From the NCBI RefSeq assembly GCF_017355985.1, contig NZ_JAFIQU010000009.1:62001-126000 (forward strand): a DNA stretch of 64,000 bases, given 5' to 3'. A model generated the notes under the pieces. It had not been told where the DNA came from. It was given only the letters and a program-made list of their open reading frames with translations, and ran no database searches. This DNA comes from Arenibaculum pallidiluteum (GTDB lineage: Bacteria > Pseudomonadota > Alphaproteobacteria > Azospirillales > Azospirillaceae). Below, one piece after another: positions 13,232-21,872 of this stretch. The first letter of the stretch is position 1. Each line of letters opens with the position of its first letter. Made by a program: the position numbers and the translations under genes.

Positions 13232-14229
13232 TCCAGGCCTCCCCGCCTCCGGCCGCCAAGCCGGCCGCAGCGACCCCGGTGGCGGCGCCCCCCACGCTCG
13301 CCGCGCGCGGCGGCTTCCAGCGCGCGCTGCGGCACAGGCTGCTGCCGCGCGGCCGCAGCCTGGTGACAGTCGTCCCGGTGTTTTGGCTGCTGCTTTTCTT
13401 CCTGGTGCCATTCGGCATCGTTCTGAAGATCAGCCTGTCCGAGGCGGCCATCGCCATGCCGCCTTACGAGCCGCTGTTCGCCTGGGCGGAGAACGTCCTG
13501 ACGCTGCGCCTGAACCTCGGCAACTACCTGTTCATGCTGGAGGACTCGCTCTACGCGGTCGCCTACCTGAACTCGCTGAAGATCGCCGCGCTCTCGACGC
13601 TGATGTGCCTGCTGCTGGGCTACCCCATGGCCTATGCCATCGCGCGCGCGGCGCCTGAATGGCGCTCGCCGCTGCTGATGCTCGTGATCCTGCCGTTCTG
13701 GACCTCCTTCCTGATCCGGGTCTACGCCTGGATCGGGATCCTGAAGCAGGAGGGGCTGCTGAACCAGTTCCTGCTCTGGCTCGGCGTGATCGACGCGCCG
13801 CTGCACATCCTCTATTCCGAGACGGCGGTCTACATCGGCATCGTCTACAGCTATCTGCCCTTCATGATCCTGCCGCTCTACGCGACGCTCGAGAAGCTCG
13901 ACCTGACGCTGCTGGAGGCGGCGGCCGATCTCGGCGCACGGCCCTGGAAGGCCTTCGTCTCTGTGACGCTTCCGCTGTCCCTGCCGGGCGTGATCGCGGG
14001 TTCCCTGCTGGTGTTCATCCCGGCGGTCGGCGAGTTCGTGATTCCCTCGCTGCTCGGCGGGCCTGACGCGTTGATGATCGGGACCGTCCTGTGGAACGAG
14101 TTCTCGGCCAACCGGGACTGGCCGGTCGCCTCGGCGGTCGCGATCGCGCTCCTCCTGCTCCTGGTGGTGCCGATCATGATCTTCCAGCACCAGCAGGGTA
14201 AGCAGCAGGCCGCGGAGGCCCGGCGATGA
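13228..14229 (+). CDS. potH: Polyamine ABC transporter permease
   Basis: A 333-residue inner membrane permease. A Pro/Ala-rich cytoplasmic N-terminus of about 45 residues precedes six or so membrane helices, beginning VPVFWLLLFFLVPFGIVLKISL. The EAA coupling loop is present (LLEAAADLGARPWKAFVSVTLPLSLPG, given in part), which contacts PotG. The ATG overlaps potG and the stop overlaps potI, so the order G-H-I is translated as a unit. Confidence 0.92.
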   Translation: MIQASPPPAAKPAAATPVAAPPTLAARGGFQRALRHRLLPRGRSLVTVVPVFWLLLFFLVPFGIVLKISLSEAAIAMPPYEPLFAWAENVLTLRLNLGNYLFMLEDSLYAVAYLNSLKIAALSTLMCLLLGYPMAYAIARAAPEWRSPLLMLVILPFWTSFLIRVYAWIGILKQEGLLNQFLLWLGVIDAPLHILYSETAVYIGIVYSYLPFMILPLYATLEKLDLTLLEAAADLGARPWKAFVSVTLPLSLPGVIAGSLLVFIPAVGEFVIPSLLGGPDALMIGTVLWNEFSANRDWPVASAVAIALLLLLVVPIMIFQHQQGKQQAAEARR

Positions 14230-15107
14230 GGCGCCCCAACTTCCTCTACATGATCCTCGCGCTCGGCTTCGCCTTCCTCTACGTGCCGATCCTGCTGCTG
14301 GTCATCTACTCCTTCAACGCCAGCCGGCTGGTCACCCTGTGGGGCGGCTTCTCGACGCAGTGGTACGCCTCGCTCCTGGGCAACCAGCAGCTCCTCTCCG
14401 CGGCCTGGCTCAGCCTGCAGATCGCGGCGCTGAGCGCGACCGGGGCGACGGTGCTGGGCACCATGGCGGGCATGGTCATGGCCCGCTTCGGCCGGTTCCG
14501 CGGGCGCGCCATCGTGGGCGCGCTGGTCACGGCGCCGCTGGTGATGCCGGAGGTGATCACCGGCCTGTCGCTGCTGCTGCTCTTCGTGTCGCTGGAGGAC
14601 CTGATCGGCTGGCCCGAGGGCCGTGGCATGACCACGATCACCCTGGCCCATGTGACCTTCACCATGGCCTTCGTGGCGGTGATCGTGCAGTCGCGCATGG
14701 CCTCGCTCGACGAAAGTATCGAGGAGGCTGCCATGGACCTGGGCGCCAGGCCCGCCAAGGTGTTCTTCGTGATCACCCTGCCCATCATCGCGCCGGCGGT
14801 GGTCTCGGGCTGGCTGCTGGCCTTCACCCTGTCGCTGGACGACGTGGTGATCTCGAACTTCGTGTCGGGCCCGGGCGCGACGCCCCTGCCCATCGAGATC
14901 TTCTCGAGCATCCGGCTCGGCGTCACGCCGGAGATCAACGCGCTGGCGACGATCATCGTGGGCCTGGTCTCGGCCGGGATCCTGGCCGCGGGCCTGTGGA
15001 GCGCTCGGCAGGAGCGCCAGCGACGGCGCGACGAGCAGCTCGCCCGCCAGGGCGCGGGGGAGCTCATGCCGATAAGCTCCCCGCCGCAGGACGCGCCGCC
15101 GCATTGA
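14226..15107 (+). CDS. potI: Polyamine ABC transporter permease
   Basis: A 293-residue second permease with about six hydrophobic helices. The N-terminus (LYMILALGFAFLYVPILLL) and the motif YSFNASRLVTLWGGFSTQWY are typical of PotC/PotI. The EAA loop is EEAAMDLGARPAKVFFVITL. It overlaps potH by four bases. The C-terminus is basic. It closes the transporter; agmatine deiminase follows after about 170 bases in the same direction. Confidence 0.92.
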   Translation: MRRPNFLYMILALGFAFLYVPILLLVIYSFNASRLVTLWGGFSTQWYASLLGNQQLLSAAWLSLQIAALSATGATVLGTMAGMVMARFGRFRGRAIVGALVTAPLVMPEVITGLSLLLLFVSLEDLIGWPEGRGMTTITLAHVTFTMAFVAVIVQSRMASLDESIEEAAMDLGARPAKVFFVITLPIIAPAVVSGWLLAFTLSLDDVVISNFVSGPGATPLPIEIFSSIRLGVTPEINALATIIVGLVSAGILAAGLWSARQERQRRRDEQLARQGAGELMPISSPPQDAPPH

Positions 15108-15276
15108 CGGTGCCGGCCGCGGGGCGGCGCAACGGATGCAGCCCCGGCATGTTCCCTATCCCCGGGGTCCGCGCCCGTCCGGCACGGCAGGCGCGGGCCT
15201 GATTGCCAGCCCGTGCCGCCACCGCTAGTGTCTGCGCGGGATCATGACATTGGATGCAACGAAAGAGGTCGCCGCC

Positions 15277-16296
15277 ATGACGACGCCGGCCGATAACGGC
15301 TACTTCATGCCTGCGGAATGGTGGCGGCACGACCGCTGCTGGATGGCTTGGCCCTGCCGCCCGGAGACCTTCGCCTGCGGCATCGACGAGGCCCGCGCCG
15401 CCTATGCCGAGGTCGCCCAGGCGATCGCGCGCTTCGAGCCCGTCACCATGGTCTGCAATCCCGAGGACGCGGCCGAGGCGTCGCTGGCCGTCGGGCCAGG
15501 GATCGAGATCCTGCCGCTGGCGATCTCCGACAGCTGGATCCGCGACACCGGGCCCAGCTTCGTGGTCGACGGCAAGGGCGGGGTCGCCGGCGTGCACTGG
15601 CGCTTCAACGCCTGGGGCGGCAACTACGCCGACCACCAGGTGGACGCGACGCTGGGCACGCGCATCCTCGAGAAGCTGGGGCTGCCGGCCTACGAGGCGC
15701 CGCTGATCCTGGAGGGCGGCGCCTTCCACGTGGACGGCGAAGGCACGCTGCTGACCACCGAGGAATGCCTGCTGAACCCGAACCGCAACCCCGGTCTGTC
15801 CAAGGCCGAGATCGAGGCGCATCTGCGCGCCCATCTCGGGATCCGGGAGATCATCTGGCTCGGCCGCGGCTACGAGCAGGACGAGACCGACGGCCATATC
15901 GACGAGATCGCCTGTTTCGCGCGGCCCGGCGTGGTAATCGCCCTGACCACCGACGACACGGGCGACCCGAACTTCGAGCGGTTCCAGGACAACCTGGACC
16001 GCCTGCGGCTGGCCCGGGACGCCAAGGGCCGCGAGCTCGAGGTGGTACCGGTGCGCCAGCCGGCCCGGCGCGACGCCAACGGCGTCCGGCTGACCCTGTC
16101 CTACACGAACTTCTATCTCGCCAATGGTGGGCTCGTAATGCCGGCCTTCGAGGATTCAGCCGACGACGAGGCGTTCCGCACCTTCCGCCGCATCTTCCCG
16201 GACCACGAGGTCGTGCAGATCCCGGCCATGGACATCGTCCGCGGCGGCGGCGGCATCCACTGCATCACGCAGCAGCAGCCAGCCGCCGGGCACTGA
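15277..16296 (+). CDS. aguA: Agmatine deiminase
   Basis: A 339-residue enzyme of the peptidyl-arginine deiminase-like (PAD_porph) family that turns agmatine into N-carbamoylputrescine and ammonia. Family landmarks are CWMAWPCRPETF, ISDSWIRDTGPSF, HWRFNAWGGN, ILEGGAFHVDGEG, DETDGHIDE and the catalytic Cys329 in GGGGIHCITQQQP. The ATG at 15277 is preferred to ATG 15244 because AAGAGG (15263-15268) is eight bases upstream. Position next to potFGHI ties it to polyamine metabolism. The partner N-carbamoylputrescine amidohydrolase is not in this window. Confidence 0.92.
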   Translation: MTTPADNGYFMPAEWWRHDRCWMAWPCRPETFACGIDEARAAYAEVAQAIARFEPVTMVCNPEDAAEASLAVGPGIEILPLAISDSWIRDTGPSFVVDGKGGVAGVHWRFNAWGGNYADHQVDATLGTRILEKLGLPAYEAPLILEGGAFHVDGEGTLLTTEECLLNPNRNPGLSKAEIEAHLRAHLGIREIIWLGRGYEQDETDGHIDEIACFARPGVVIALTTDDTGDPNFERFQDNLDRLRLARDAKGRELEVVPVRQPARRDANGVRLTLSYTNFYLANGGLVMPAFEDSADDEAFRTFRRIFPDHEVVQIPAMDIVRGGGGIHCITQQQPAAGH

Positions 16297-16369
16297 GCCG
16301 GGCTCCAAGCGGCCTGCCGCCCCGCCGGACCACCCGCGCATTGTCACACGGGGGCGGTCCGGCCAAACC

Positions 16370-16395
16370 GGAACCGGATCTCCTGAGCCGTGGTT
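16370..16395 (+). promoter_or_regulatory. Candidate EcfG-type stress promoter
   Basis: GGAAC (16370-16374), a 17-base spacer and GGTT (16392-16395) approach the alphaproteobacterial general stress consensus GGAAC-N16/17-CGTT. It lies 34 bases before the lipoprotein start. Confidence 0.3.
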
Positions 16396-16428
16396 GAACC
16401 TGTGGTTGCCACGACCAAGGAGAACATC

Positions 16429-16653
16429 ATGAGGACGCTCAAGCTTGCCGCCGTCGCCGGCGTGCTCGCGCTCGGCCTTGCGGCCTGCGACGAGAACGGA
16501 AGCAGCGGCAGCAGCGGGCAGGAGCCCGCCAGCAATTCCGGCTCCTCGGCGCCGTCCTCGATGACGCCCAATACCGACCCGGCGGCTCCCTCCGCCTCCG
16601 GCACCATGACGCCGCCCGCGGGCGGGCCCCAGGCCCCGAACCAGCAGCAGTAG
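16429..16653 (+). CDS. Small lipoprotein, Ser/Pro/Gly-rich
   Basis: A 74-residue protein with a signal peptide and lipobox LAAC (Cys about residue 20), so it should be lipid-anchored. The mature part is disordered, rich in Ser, Gly, Pro and Asn, and ends PNQQQ. AAGGAG sits about five bases before the ATG. The function is unknown; small proteins of this kind are often envelope stress genes, and a possible EcfG-type promoter lies just upstream. A GC-rich hairpin follows the stop. Confidence 0.7.
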   Translation: MRTLKLAAVAGVLALGLAACDENGSSGSSGQEPASNSGSSAPSSMTPNTDPAAPSASGTMTPPAGGPQAPNQQQ

Positions 16654-16661
16654 CCGGGGTC

Positions 16662-16701
16662 GGCCGGATCGCCCCGCCTCTGCGCGAGGGGCGGTCCGGC
16701 C
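16662..16701 (+). terminator. GC-rich hairpin after the lipoprotein gene
   Basis: GGCCGGATCGCCCC (from 16662) pairs with GGGGCGGTCCGGCC (ending 16701), with one G-T pair. It starts nine bases after the stop. There is no T-run. Confidence 0.55.
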
Positions 16702-16789
16702 GCTCTGGAAGGCGGCCCGGAAGGCGGGCGCCGGAAGCCCTCCGGCACTTCCCTGGATTCGCGGCGCCGAAGGGAGTAACATCCGAATC

Positions 16790-17095
16790 ATGCAGATCGG
16801 GATGCCACCTCCCCCGCCGCCACCCGTCAAGCCGGCCGTCGCGCCGCAGACGGTGCAGGCTACGCTGCAGCCGGCGGTGATCGCCGCCGCGGCGACGACC
16901 CAGCCGCAGGCCACGCTGACGGCCCAGGCGCCCCAGGCGGCTGGTCGCGTCGATGCGTCGCGCCGCAACCAATCGGGGACCGAGACCGGCCATTCCCGCG
17001 ATACCCTGGCGGGCTCCCTGAACGCGCGCACCAACGCCATGGCGGCCGGCGGCCCCGCGCATCCCCGCGGCTCGCTGGTGGACGTGCGGGTCTAG
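16790..17095 (+). CDS. Hypothetical small Pro/Ala-rich protein
   Basis: A 101-residue frame from ATG 16790 beginning MQIGMPPPPPPPVKPAV and continuing with Ala/Gln-rich sequence, then a more ordinary C-terminal half (RDTLAGSLNARTNAMAAGG, ending SLVDVRV). Third positions are G/C-rich. The nearest purine-rich box (GGGAG) is further upstream than usual. No domain is recognised; it could be a cytoplasmic, disordered protein. Confidence 0.45.
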   Translation: MQIGMPPPPPPPVKPAVAPQTVQATLQPAVIAAAATTQPQATLTAQAPQAAGRVDASRRNQSGTETGHSRDTLAGSLNARTNAMAAGGPAHPRGSLVDVRV

Positions 17096-17124
17096 AGCCG
17101 CCGAAGCCGACAGGTCCTCGCGCG

Positions 17125-17601
17125 CTAAAGGGTCCTTGCAACCGCTTCGAGCTGGTCGGTGGCGATGCCCCAGCCCTCGTGAAAGCCCATCTCCTCGTGC
17201 CGCCGGCGGTCCTCGGCGGTCCAATGGCGCGCCCGCGCGGTGTACCGGGTCTTCCCGTCCTCGTCGGCGAAGGTCAGGATCGCGGTCATGAAAGGCTTTT
17301 CGGCGGGCTCCCAGGCGCGGACATAGGCGTCGGTGATCACCAGCCGCTCGCCCGGCACGACCTCCAGATAGACACCGCGGTTCGGGATCTCCTCCCCGTT
17401 CGGGCCCTGCATCACCACGAGGCTGGATCCCCCCGGGCGCACGTCCATCTCAGCATGGACGGTCTTCCAGGGCGGCGGCGTGAACCAGCGGGTCACCACC
17501 CCGGGGTCGGTCCAGGCCCGGTAGACATTGGCGCGCGGCGCGTCGATCAGACGGGTCAGCACCAGTTCGCGCTCGGCGGGAAAGCTCGGATCGATGCTCA
17601 T
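17125..17601 (-). CDS. SRPBCC / AHSA1-family protein
   Basis: A 158-residue single-domain protein with the START-like fold found in activators of Hsp90 ATPase and many small ligand-binding proteins. Diagnostic segments are LVLTRLIDAPRANVYRAWTD, WFTPPPWKT, MDVRPGG and the C-terminal EEMGFHEGWGIATDQLE. The ATG at 17601 (MSIDPSFPAE) is preceded by GAGGA. In bacteria such proteins usually act in detoxification or ligand binding; the real role is unknown. It lies downstream of, and in the same direction as, the SDR gene. Confidence 0.8.
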   Translation of the reverse strand: MSIDPSFPAERELVLTRLIDAPRANVYRAWTDPGVVTRWFTPPPWKTVHAEMDVRPGGSSLVVMQGPNGEEIPNRGVYLEVVPGERLVITDAYVRAWEPAEKPFMTAILTFADEDGKTRYTARARHWTAEDRRRHEEMGFHEGWGIATDQLEAVARTL

Positions 17602-17724
17602 CGGGTCCTCACTTGATTCGGGTGGTCGCGCCCCCGAACCCATGGTGCCGTCCCGTCCCGACACGACAAGAGAAAAAACGGAAGGTGCGCGTCCCATATG
17701 GCCTGGAGGCCCGGGGACGCCCCT

Positions 17725-18639
17725 TCACCGGTAGTCCGTCGCGTCGGCCGGGCGCCCCGCGTCCTGGACCTCGTCGATGTAGCGCCAGCAGTCGGGACGC
17801 GAGCCGTCCAGGTCGGTGAAGCCGTAGACGCGTGCAAGCTGTCCGCTCGACAGCGACTCTCCGTTCCAGCGCGCGCGGTCCGGATCAGCCGCCAGCGCCG
17901 CGACCGCGCGCCCCACGAAGCGCGGCGTCTCGGAGATCGCGAAATGCGGCTCGGCAGAGCAGGCGTCGCGCCAGCTCGCCTCCGTCACGCCGTAGTGCTC
18001 CAGCATCATCTCGGAGCGCAGCCAGCCCGGCGTGATCGAGACGGCGGTGGCACCGTATGGCGCCAGGTCCCGGGCATGCGCCCAGGCCATCCGAATCGGC
18101 GCCGTCTTGCAGAGGTCGTAGAAGGGCGAGAGCCGATAGCTGCGCGCATTGTACTCGGCGGTGCCGTCGGTGACCTCGACCAGAAGGCCGCCCTGCCGCT
18201 CGATCATCAGCGGCAGGGCATGGTGGGCCGTCACCAGATGGGTGTCGATGGCGAGCCTGAGCATGCGCAGGCCGTTCTCCAGGGAATGCTCCCAGGCCGG
18301 CTTGTTCCAATCGAACAGGTGCTCGCCACCCCAGATGTCGTTGACCAGGACGTCGAGCCGCCCGTGGTCGCGGCGGATCCGGGCGACCAGATCACGAACC
18401 TGATCGGGCACAAGATGGTCGACCTGCAACGCGATTCCGGTGCCGCCGGCGGCATCGACGAGCTCGGCCGTTTCCTCGATGGTCTCGGGCCGGCCGTACT
18501 CCGACCGCTGGTTCCGCGTCGACCGCCCGGTCGCGTAGACGACCGCACCCGCGGCACCCAGCTCCACCGCGATGCCCCGTCCAGCCCCGCGGGTCGCCCC
18601 CGCGACCAGCGCGACCCTGCCTTCCAGGCTCCACGACAT
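17725..18639 (-). CDS. Short-chain dehydrogenase/reductase
   Basis: A 304-residue NAD(P)-dependent oxidoreductase. The Rossmann motif is GATRGAGRGIA (residues about 14-24), and the active site Tyr and Lys are in SPFYDLCKTAPIRM. NDIWGGE replaces the common NNAG. The extended substrate region and length resemble the DHRS1-like group. GGGAGGATCC precedes ATG 18639. It is divergent from a TetR regulator and shares its operator, so expression is probably derepressed by a ligand of that regulator. The substrate is unknown. Confidence 0.85.
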   Translation of the reverse strand: MSWSLEGRVALVAGATRGAGRGIAVELGAAGAVVYATGRSTRNQRSEYGRPETIEETAELVDAAGGTGIALQVDHLVPDQVRDLVARIRRDHGRLDVLVNDIWGGEHLFDWNKPAWEHSLENGLRMLRLAIDTHLVTAHHALPLMIERQGGLLVEVTDGTAEYNARSYRLSPFYDLCKTAPIRMAWAHARDLAPYGATAVSITPGWLRSEMMLEHYGVTEASWRDACSAEPHFAISETPRFVGRAVAALAADPDRARWNGESLSSGQLARVYGFTDLDGSRPDCWRYIDEVQDAGRPADATDYR

Positions 18640-18693
18640 GGATCCTCCCTTGCGGCTATGCACTCGACATCCGGTCCAACCGGCGGCCATATA

Positions 18694-18711
18694 TAAATGA
18701 ACGTTCGTTTA
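18694..18711. promoter_or_regulatory. TetR-type palindromic operator
   Basis: TAAATGAACGTTCGTTTA is an 18-base near-perfect palindrome (one mismatched pair), centred in the 86-base gap between the SDR and tetR starts. It matches the shape of many TetR-family sites, so the regulator probably controls both genes. Confidence 0.7.
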
Positions 18712-18725
18712 CAGTCGAGAAACTC

Positions 18726-19292
18726 ATGGGCAGGCGCAGGACGATTCCTGATGACGTGGCGCTGGCGGCGGTCCTGGATCTCGTCCGGCGCGTCGGCCCG
18801 GAGGGGGTGACCTTCGCGGCGGCCGCGGTCGAGACGGGCCTGTCCGGGGCCACGCTGGTCCAGCGTTACGGATCCAGGGACGGCATGGTCCGTGCGGCGA
18901 TCCTACTGGCCTGGGACGCTTTGGATGCCCGGACGGCCGAGCTGGACGGGACGGCAGCGCCGACGCCCAGAGGCGCCGTCGAGATGCTGGTTGGCCTTTC
19001 GCACGGCTATGCCGATGCCGACAGTTTCGCCGATGGCCTGCTGCTGCTGCGTGAGGACCTGCGGGACCCGGTGCTTCGGCAGCGTGGCGCGATCTGGGGG
19101 GCGGCGCTGGAGCGCGCGCTCGACCGCCGCCTCGACCCCGAGGGGCGCCGGGGGTTCCCGCTCGGCCGCATGATGATGGCGCAGTGGCAGGGTATCGTGC
19201 TGTGGTGGGGTTTCGAGCAGGTCCGTCCGGTCGAGGAGGAAGTCGCGCGGGCGCTGTCGACCTGGTGCATCGCGGCAGGCCTGGCGGCCTGA
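18726..19292 (+). CDS. TetR-family transcriptional regulator
   Basis: A 188-residue regulator. The N-terminal helix-turn-helix covers VALAAVLDLVRRVGPEGVTF...LSGATLVQRYGSRDGMV (about residues 10-55). The C-terminal half is a variable helical ligand-binding domain (LLLLREDLRDPVLRQR and onward). It is divergent from the SDR gene across a palindromic operator and likely represses both. The MFS transporter that follows 116 bases later may also be under its control, although that gap leaves room for a separate promoter. Confidence 0.85.
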   Translation: MGRRRTIPDDVALAAVLDLVRRVGPEGVTFAAAAVETGLSGATLVQRYGSRDGMVRAAILLAWDALDARTAELDGTAAPTPRGAVEMLVGLSHGYADADSFADGLLLLREDLRDPVLRQRGAIWGAALERALDRRLDPEGRRGFPLGRMMMAQWQGIVLWWGFEQVRPVEEEVARALSTWCIAAGLAA

Positions 19293-19408
19293 GGACAGCC
19301 CTGCCCTGCGACCGGGCAGCTTCCGGACCCGCGCGGACACGCTATGGTGGCGTCCCCGTTCAGCCGGGCGGCGGATGCGCGCCGCCCCCTGCCCCGCAAG
19401 GCCAATCC

Positions 19409-20641
19409 ATGACGCCCGACGCCGCCGGCAAGCCCGTAGCATCGACCCGCACGACGGCGAGCCCGACGCTGACGTGGGGAGCGGTTGCGCTGGTACTGAC
19501 CGCGATCAATCTCCGTCCTGCGCTGACGAGCCTCGGCCCCGTGCTGGTCGACGCGATGCGCGACACCGGGATGAGCACTGCCACCGCAGGCGCGCTGAGC
19601 ACGGTGCCCGTGCTCTGTCTTGGCGTCTTCGGCCTGCTCGCCCCGCGCCTTGCGCGCCGTTTCGGCATGGAACGGACAGTCTTCGCGATGCTGCTGGTCC
19701 TCGCCCTTGGGCTGTCGCTGCGGGCGATCCCCAGCGTGCCGGCGCTGCTTGCGGGCGCCGTGGTCGCGGGGGCGGGCATCGGCGTCGCCGGCGTGCTGCT
19801 GCCGGGCATCGTGAAGCGCGACTTCCCCGGAAGGGCGAGCCTGATGATCGGCGTCTACACCATGGCGCTGGTGGGCGGAGCGACCCTGGCGGCGGGGCTG
19901 ACCGTCCCGCTGGCGCAGGCGCTGGACAACCGCTGGAACGCCGCGCTGGCGCTGTGGGCGCTGCCGGCCCTCATGGCGGCGCTCCCCTGGCTGCCGCTGG
20001 TGCGCCATCCGGCGCCCGCGGCGGCCCCGGGCGCCGGATCGATCGGCGCCCTGTGGCGGGACCCGCTGGCCTGGCAGGTGACGCTGTTCATGGGGCTGCA
20101 GTCCTCGTTGGCCTACATCGTCTTCGCCTGGCTCGCGCCGGTACTGCGCGAGCGCGGCTTCGACCCGCTGGCCGCCGGCTTCGCCGCCTCCATCGCGGTG
20201 GCGCTCCAGATCCCGTCCTCGTTCCTGACGCCCATGCTGGCGGCCGGGCGCCGCCGGCAGGGCGGCACGGCGGTCACCATGCTGGGGCTGTCGCTCGCCG
20301 GGATGATGGGCTGCATGTTCGGACCGACGGCAATCGTCTGGCTGTCGGCAGCAGTGCTCGGCCTCGGGCTCGGGGGGCTGTTCGCGACGGCGCTCCTGCT
20401 GCTGGTCCTGCGCGCGCCCGATACCCAGGCGGCTGCCGCGCTCTCGGCCATGGCGCAGAGCTTCGGCTACGCGCTGGCCTCGCTGGGCCCGCTCGCCTTT
20501 GGGTTGCTGCATGGGAGCCCCGGCGACTGGACGGCGGCAGGCGCGCTGTTCGCGGCGATCACGCTGGTGGCCGCGGGCTTCGGCCTGGCGGCCGGGCGCG
20601 ACCGCCGGGTCGGCGTGCCCCGCCCTGGACCCGCGCCCTGA
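19409..20641 (+). CDS. MFS transporter, CynX/NimT-like
   Basis: A 410-residue inner membrane protein with about twelve hydrophobic segments. The start of the first helix (LTWGAVALVLTAINLRPALTSLGPVL) with the INLRPALTSLGP pattern is characteristic of the cyanate / 2-nitroimidazole (CynX/NimT) group of the major facilitator superfamily, usually drug or anion exporters. The ATG at 19409 avoids an upstream open frame without homology. It follows a TetR gene, so inducible efflux is a reasonable guess. The substrate is unknown. Confidence 0.85.
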   Translation: MTPDAAGKPVASTRTTASPTLTWGAVALVLTAINLRPALTSLGPVLVDAMRDTGMSTATAGALSTVPVLCLGVFGLLAPRLARRFGMERTVFAMLLVLALGLSLRAIPSVPALLAGAVVAGAGIGVAGVLLPGIVKRDFPGRASLMIGVYTMALVGGATLAAGLTVPLAQALDNRWNAALALWALPALMAALPWLPLVRHPAPAAAPGAGSIGALWRDPLAWQVTLFMGLQSSLAYIVFAWLAPVLRERGFDPLAAGFAASIAVALQIPSSFLTPMLAAGRRRQGGTAVTMLGLSLAGMMGCMFGPTAIVWLSAAVLGLGLGGLFATALLLLVLRAPDTQAAAALSAMAQSFGYALASLGPLAFGLLHGSPGDWTAAGALFAAITLVAAGFGLAAGRDRRVGVPRPGPAP

Positions 20642-20706
20642 ACCCGCGCCCTGAGCCCGCCTGGTCCCCGCCAGCGCCCTTTGGACCCGCCGTGCCGACA
20701 CCCCCT

Positions 20707-21840
20707 TCAGGCGAGGGTGAGCAGGAGGCCCGCCATCAGCCGCGCGCGCTGCGGCAGGCTGTCGACGAGGATGTGTTCCTCCAGCGTGTGGTAGCCCGCC
20801 CCCATCAGACCCAGCCCGTCGAGGGTGGGGATCCCCACGGCGCCAGTGAAGTTCCCGTCCGACCCGCCACCGGCGCTGCCATGGCCGAGATCGAAGCCGA
20901 GCCCTGCCGCAATGCCGCGCGCACGGTCGTAGAGATCCATTGTCCCAGGCCCGGGCTCCCAGACTGGCCTCACGACGCCCAGCGACACCTCGAAGCGGGT
21001 TCCGTCGGGCTCTTCGCGGGACAGGGCCAGTATCCGCCTGGTGCCTTCGTCCAGGTCCGCTTGGCGCTTGGCCATGCTGAGCGCCTCGGCGCGGCAGGTG
21101 GTGGGGACGCAGTTCACCCACTGACCGCCCTGGACGACGCCCACGCTGAAGGTGCAATCGTCCGTCGTCATCTCCTCGATCGCGAGGATCTGCCGCGCCA
21201 TGTGCCGGATGGCCGAGCGTCCCTCCTTCAGCGCCGCGCCGGCATGGCTCGGCCGGCCGTGGGCCGCGAAGTTGTACCGCGCGATCGCATAGCGCCCCGT
21301 GACGACGCCGTTGCCGGCATGGGCGGGCTCGGGAACCAGCACGTAGCGGTGCCGGCGCGCCTCGGCGAGGATGAGCTCGCGGGTCCCGGGACTCCCGATC
21401 TCCTCGTCGCAGGTGAACAGGAAGCTGACCGGAAGAGGCGTCTGCAGGCCGGCCCGCCCGATCTGGCGCACCGCCTCCAGCGCCGCAAAGGCGCCGCCCT
21501 TCATGTCGAGGATGCCCGGGCCGAAGCAGCGGTTCCCGTCGCGCCGGAACGGCAGGGCCGAGAGCGTGCCGACGGGATGCACCGTGTCCAGGTGGGACAT
21601 GATCAGGATCCCCCCCTCGCCTGCGCGGGGATGGGGGAAGGCTGCGCGGAAGCAGTCGCCGAGCCCGGGCGGCCCCGGGATCCGCTCGACCGTGGCGCCG
21701 GCCGCGGCGAGATCGCCAGAGGCGAGATCCATCATCGCATTGACGGCGCGGGGATCGAAGGTGGGGCTCTCGCAGGTCACCCAGCGCCCGAGACCGTCGA
21801 GCATCGCGTCGGCATCGAAGGGAAGCGCGTTCAGGTCCAT
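20707..21840 (-). CDS. M20-family metallopeptidase, carboxypeptidase G2-like
   Basis: A 377-residue cytoplasmic zinc hydrolase of the M20 / ArgE-DapE group. Metal ligands are seen in SHLDTVHPVG, GPGILDMKGG, the catalytic CDEEIGS (Glu-Glu) and EPAHAGNG, with the dimerisation domain between. The ATG 21840 is preceded by GGAGAG. Relatives remove glutamate or other amino acids from N-acylated substrates. It is the last gene of the seven-gene minus-strand peptide operon, 32 bases after the other M20 gene. Confidence 0.85.
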   Translation of the reverse strand: MDLNALPFDADAMLDGLGRWVTCESPTFDPRAVNAMMDLASGDLAAAGATVERIPGPPGLGDCFRAAFPHPRAGEGGILIMSHLDTVHPVGTLSALPFRRDGNRCFGPGILDMKGGAFAALEAVRQIGRAGLQTPLPVSFLFTCDEEIGSPGTRELILAEARRHRYVLVPEPAHAGNGVVTGRYAIARYNFAAHGRPSHAGAALKEGRSAIRHMARQILAIEEMTTDDCTFSVGVVQGGQWVNCVPTTCRAEALSMAKRQADLDEGTRRILALSREEPDGTRFEVSLGVVRPVWEPGPGTMDLYDRARGIAAGLGFDLGHGSAGGGSDGNFTGAVGIPTLDGLGLMGAGYHTLEEHILVDSLPQRARLMAGLLLTLA

Positions 21841-21872
21841 TGCTCTCTCCGGGTTGGTCCGGGATGGACGGC

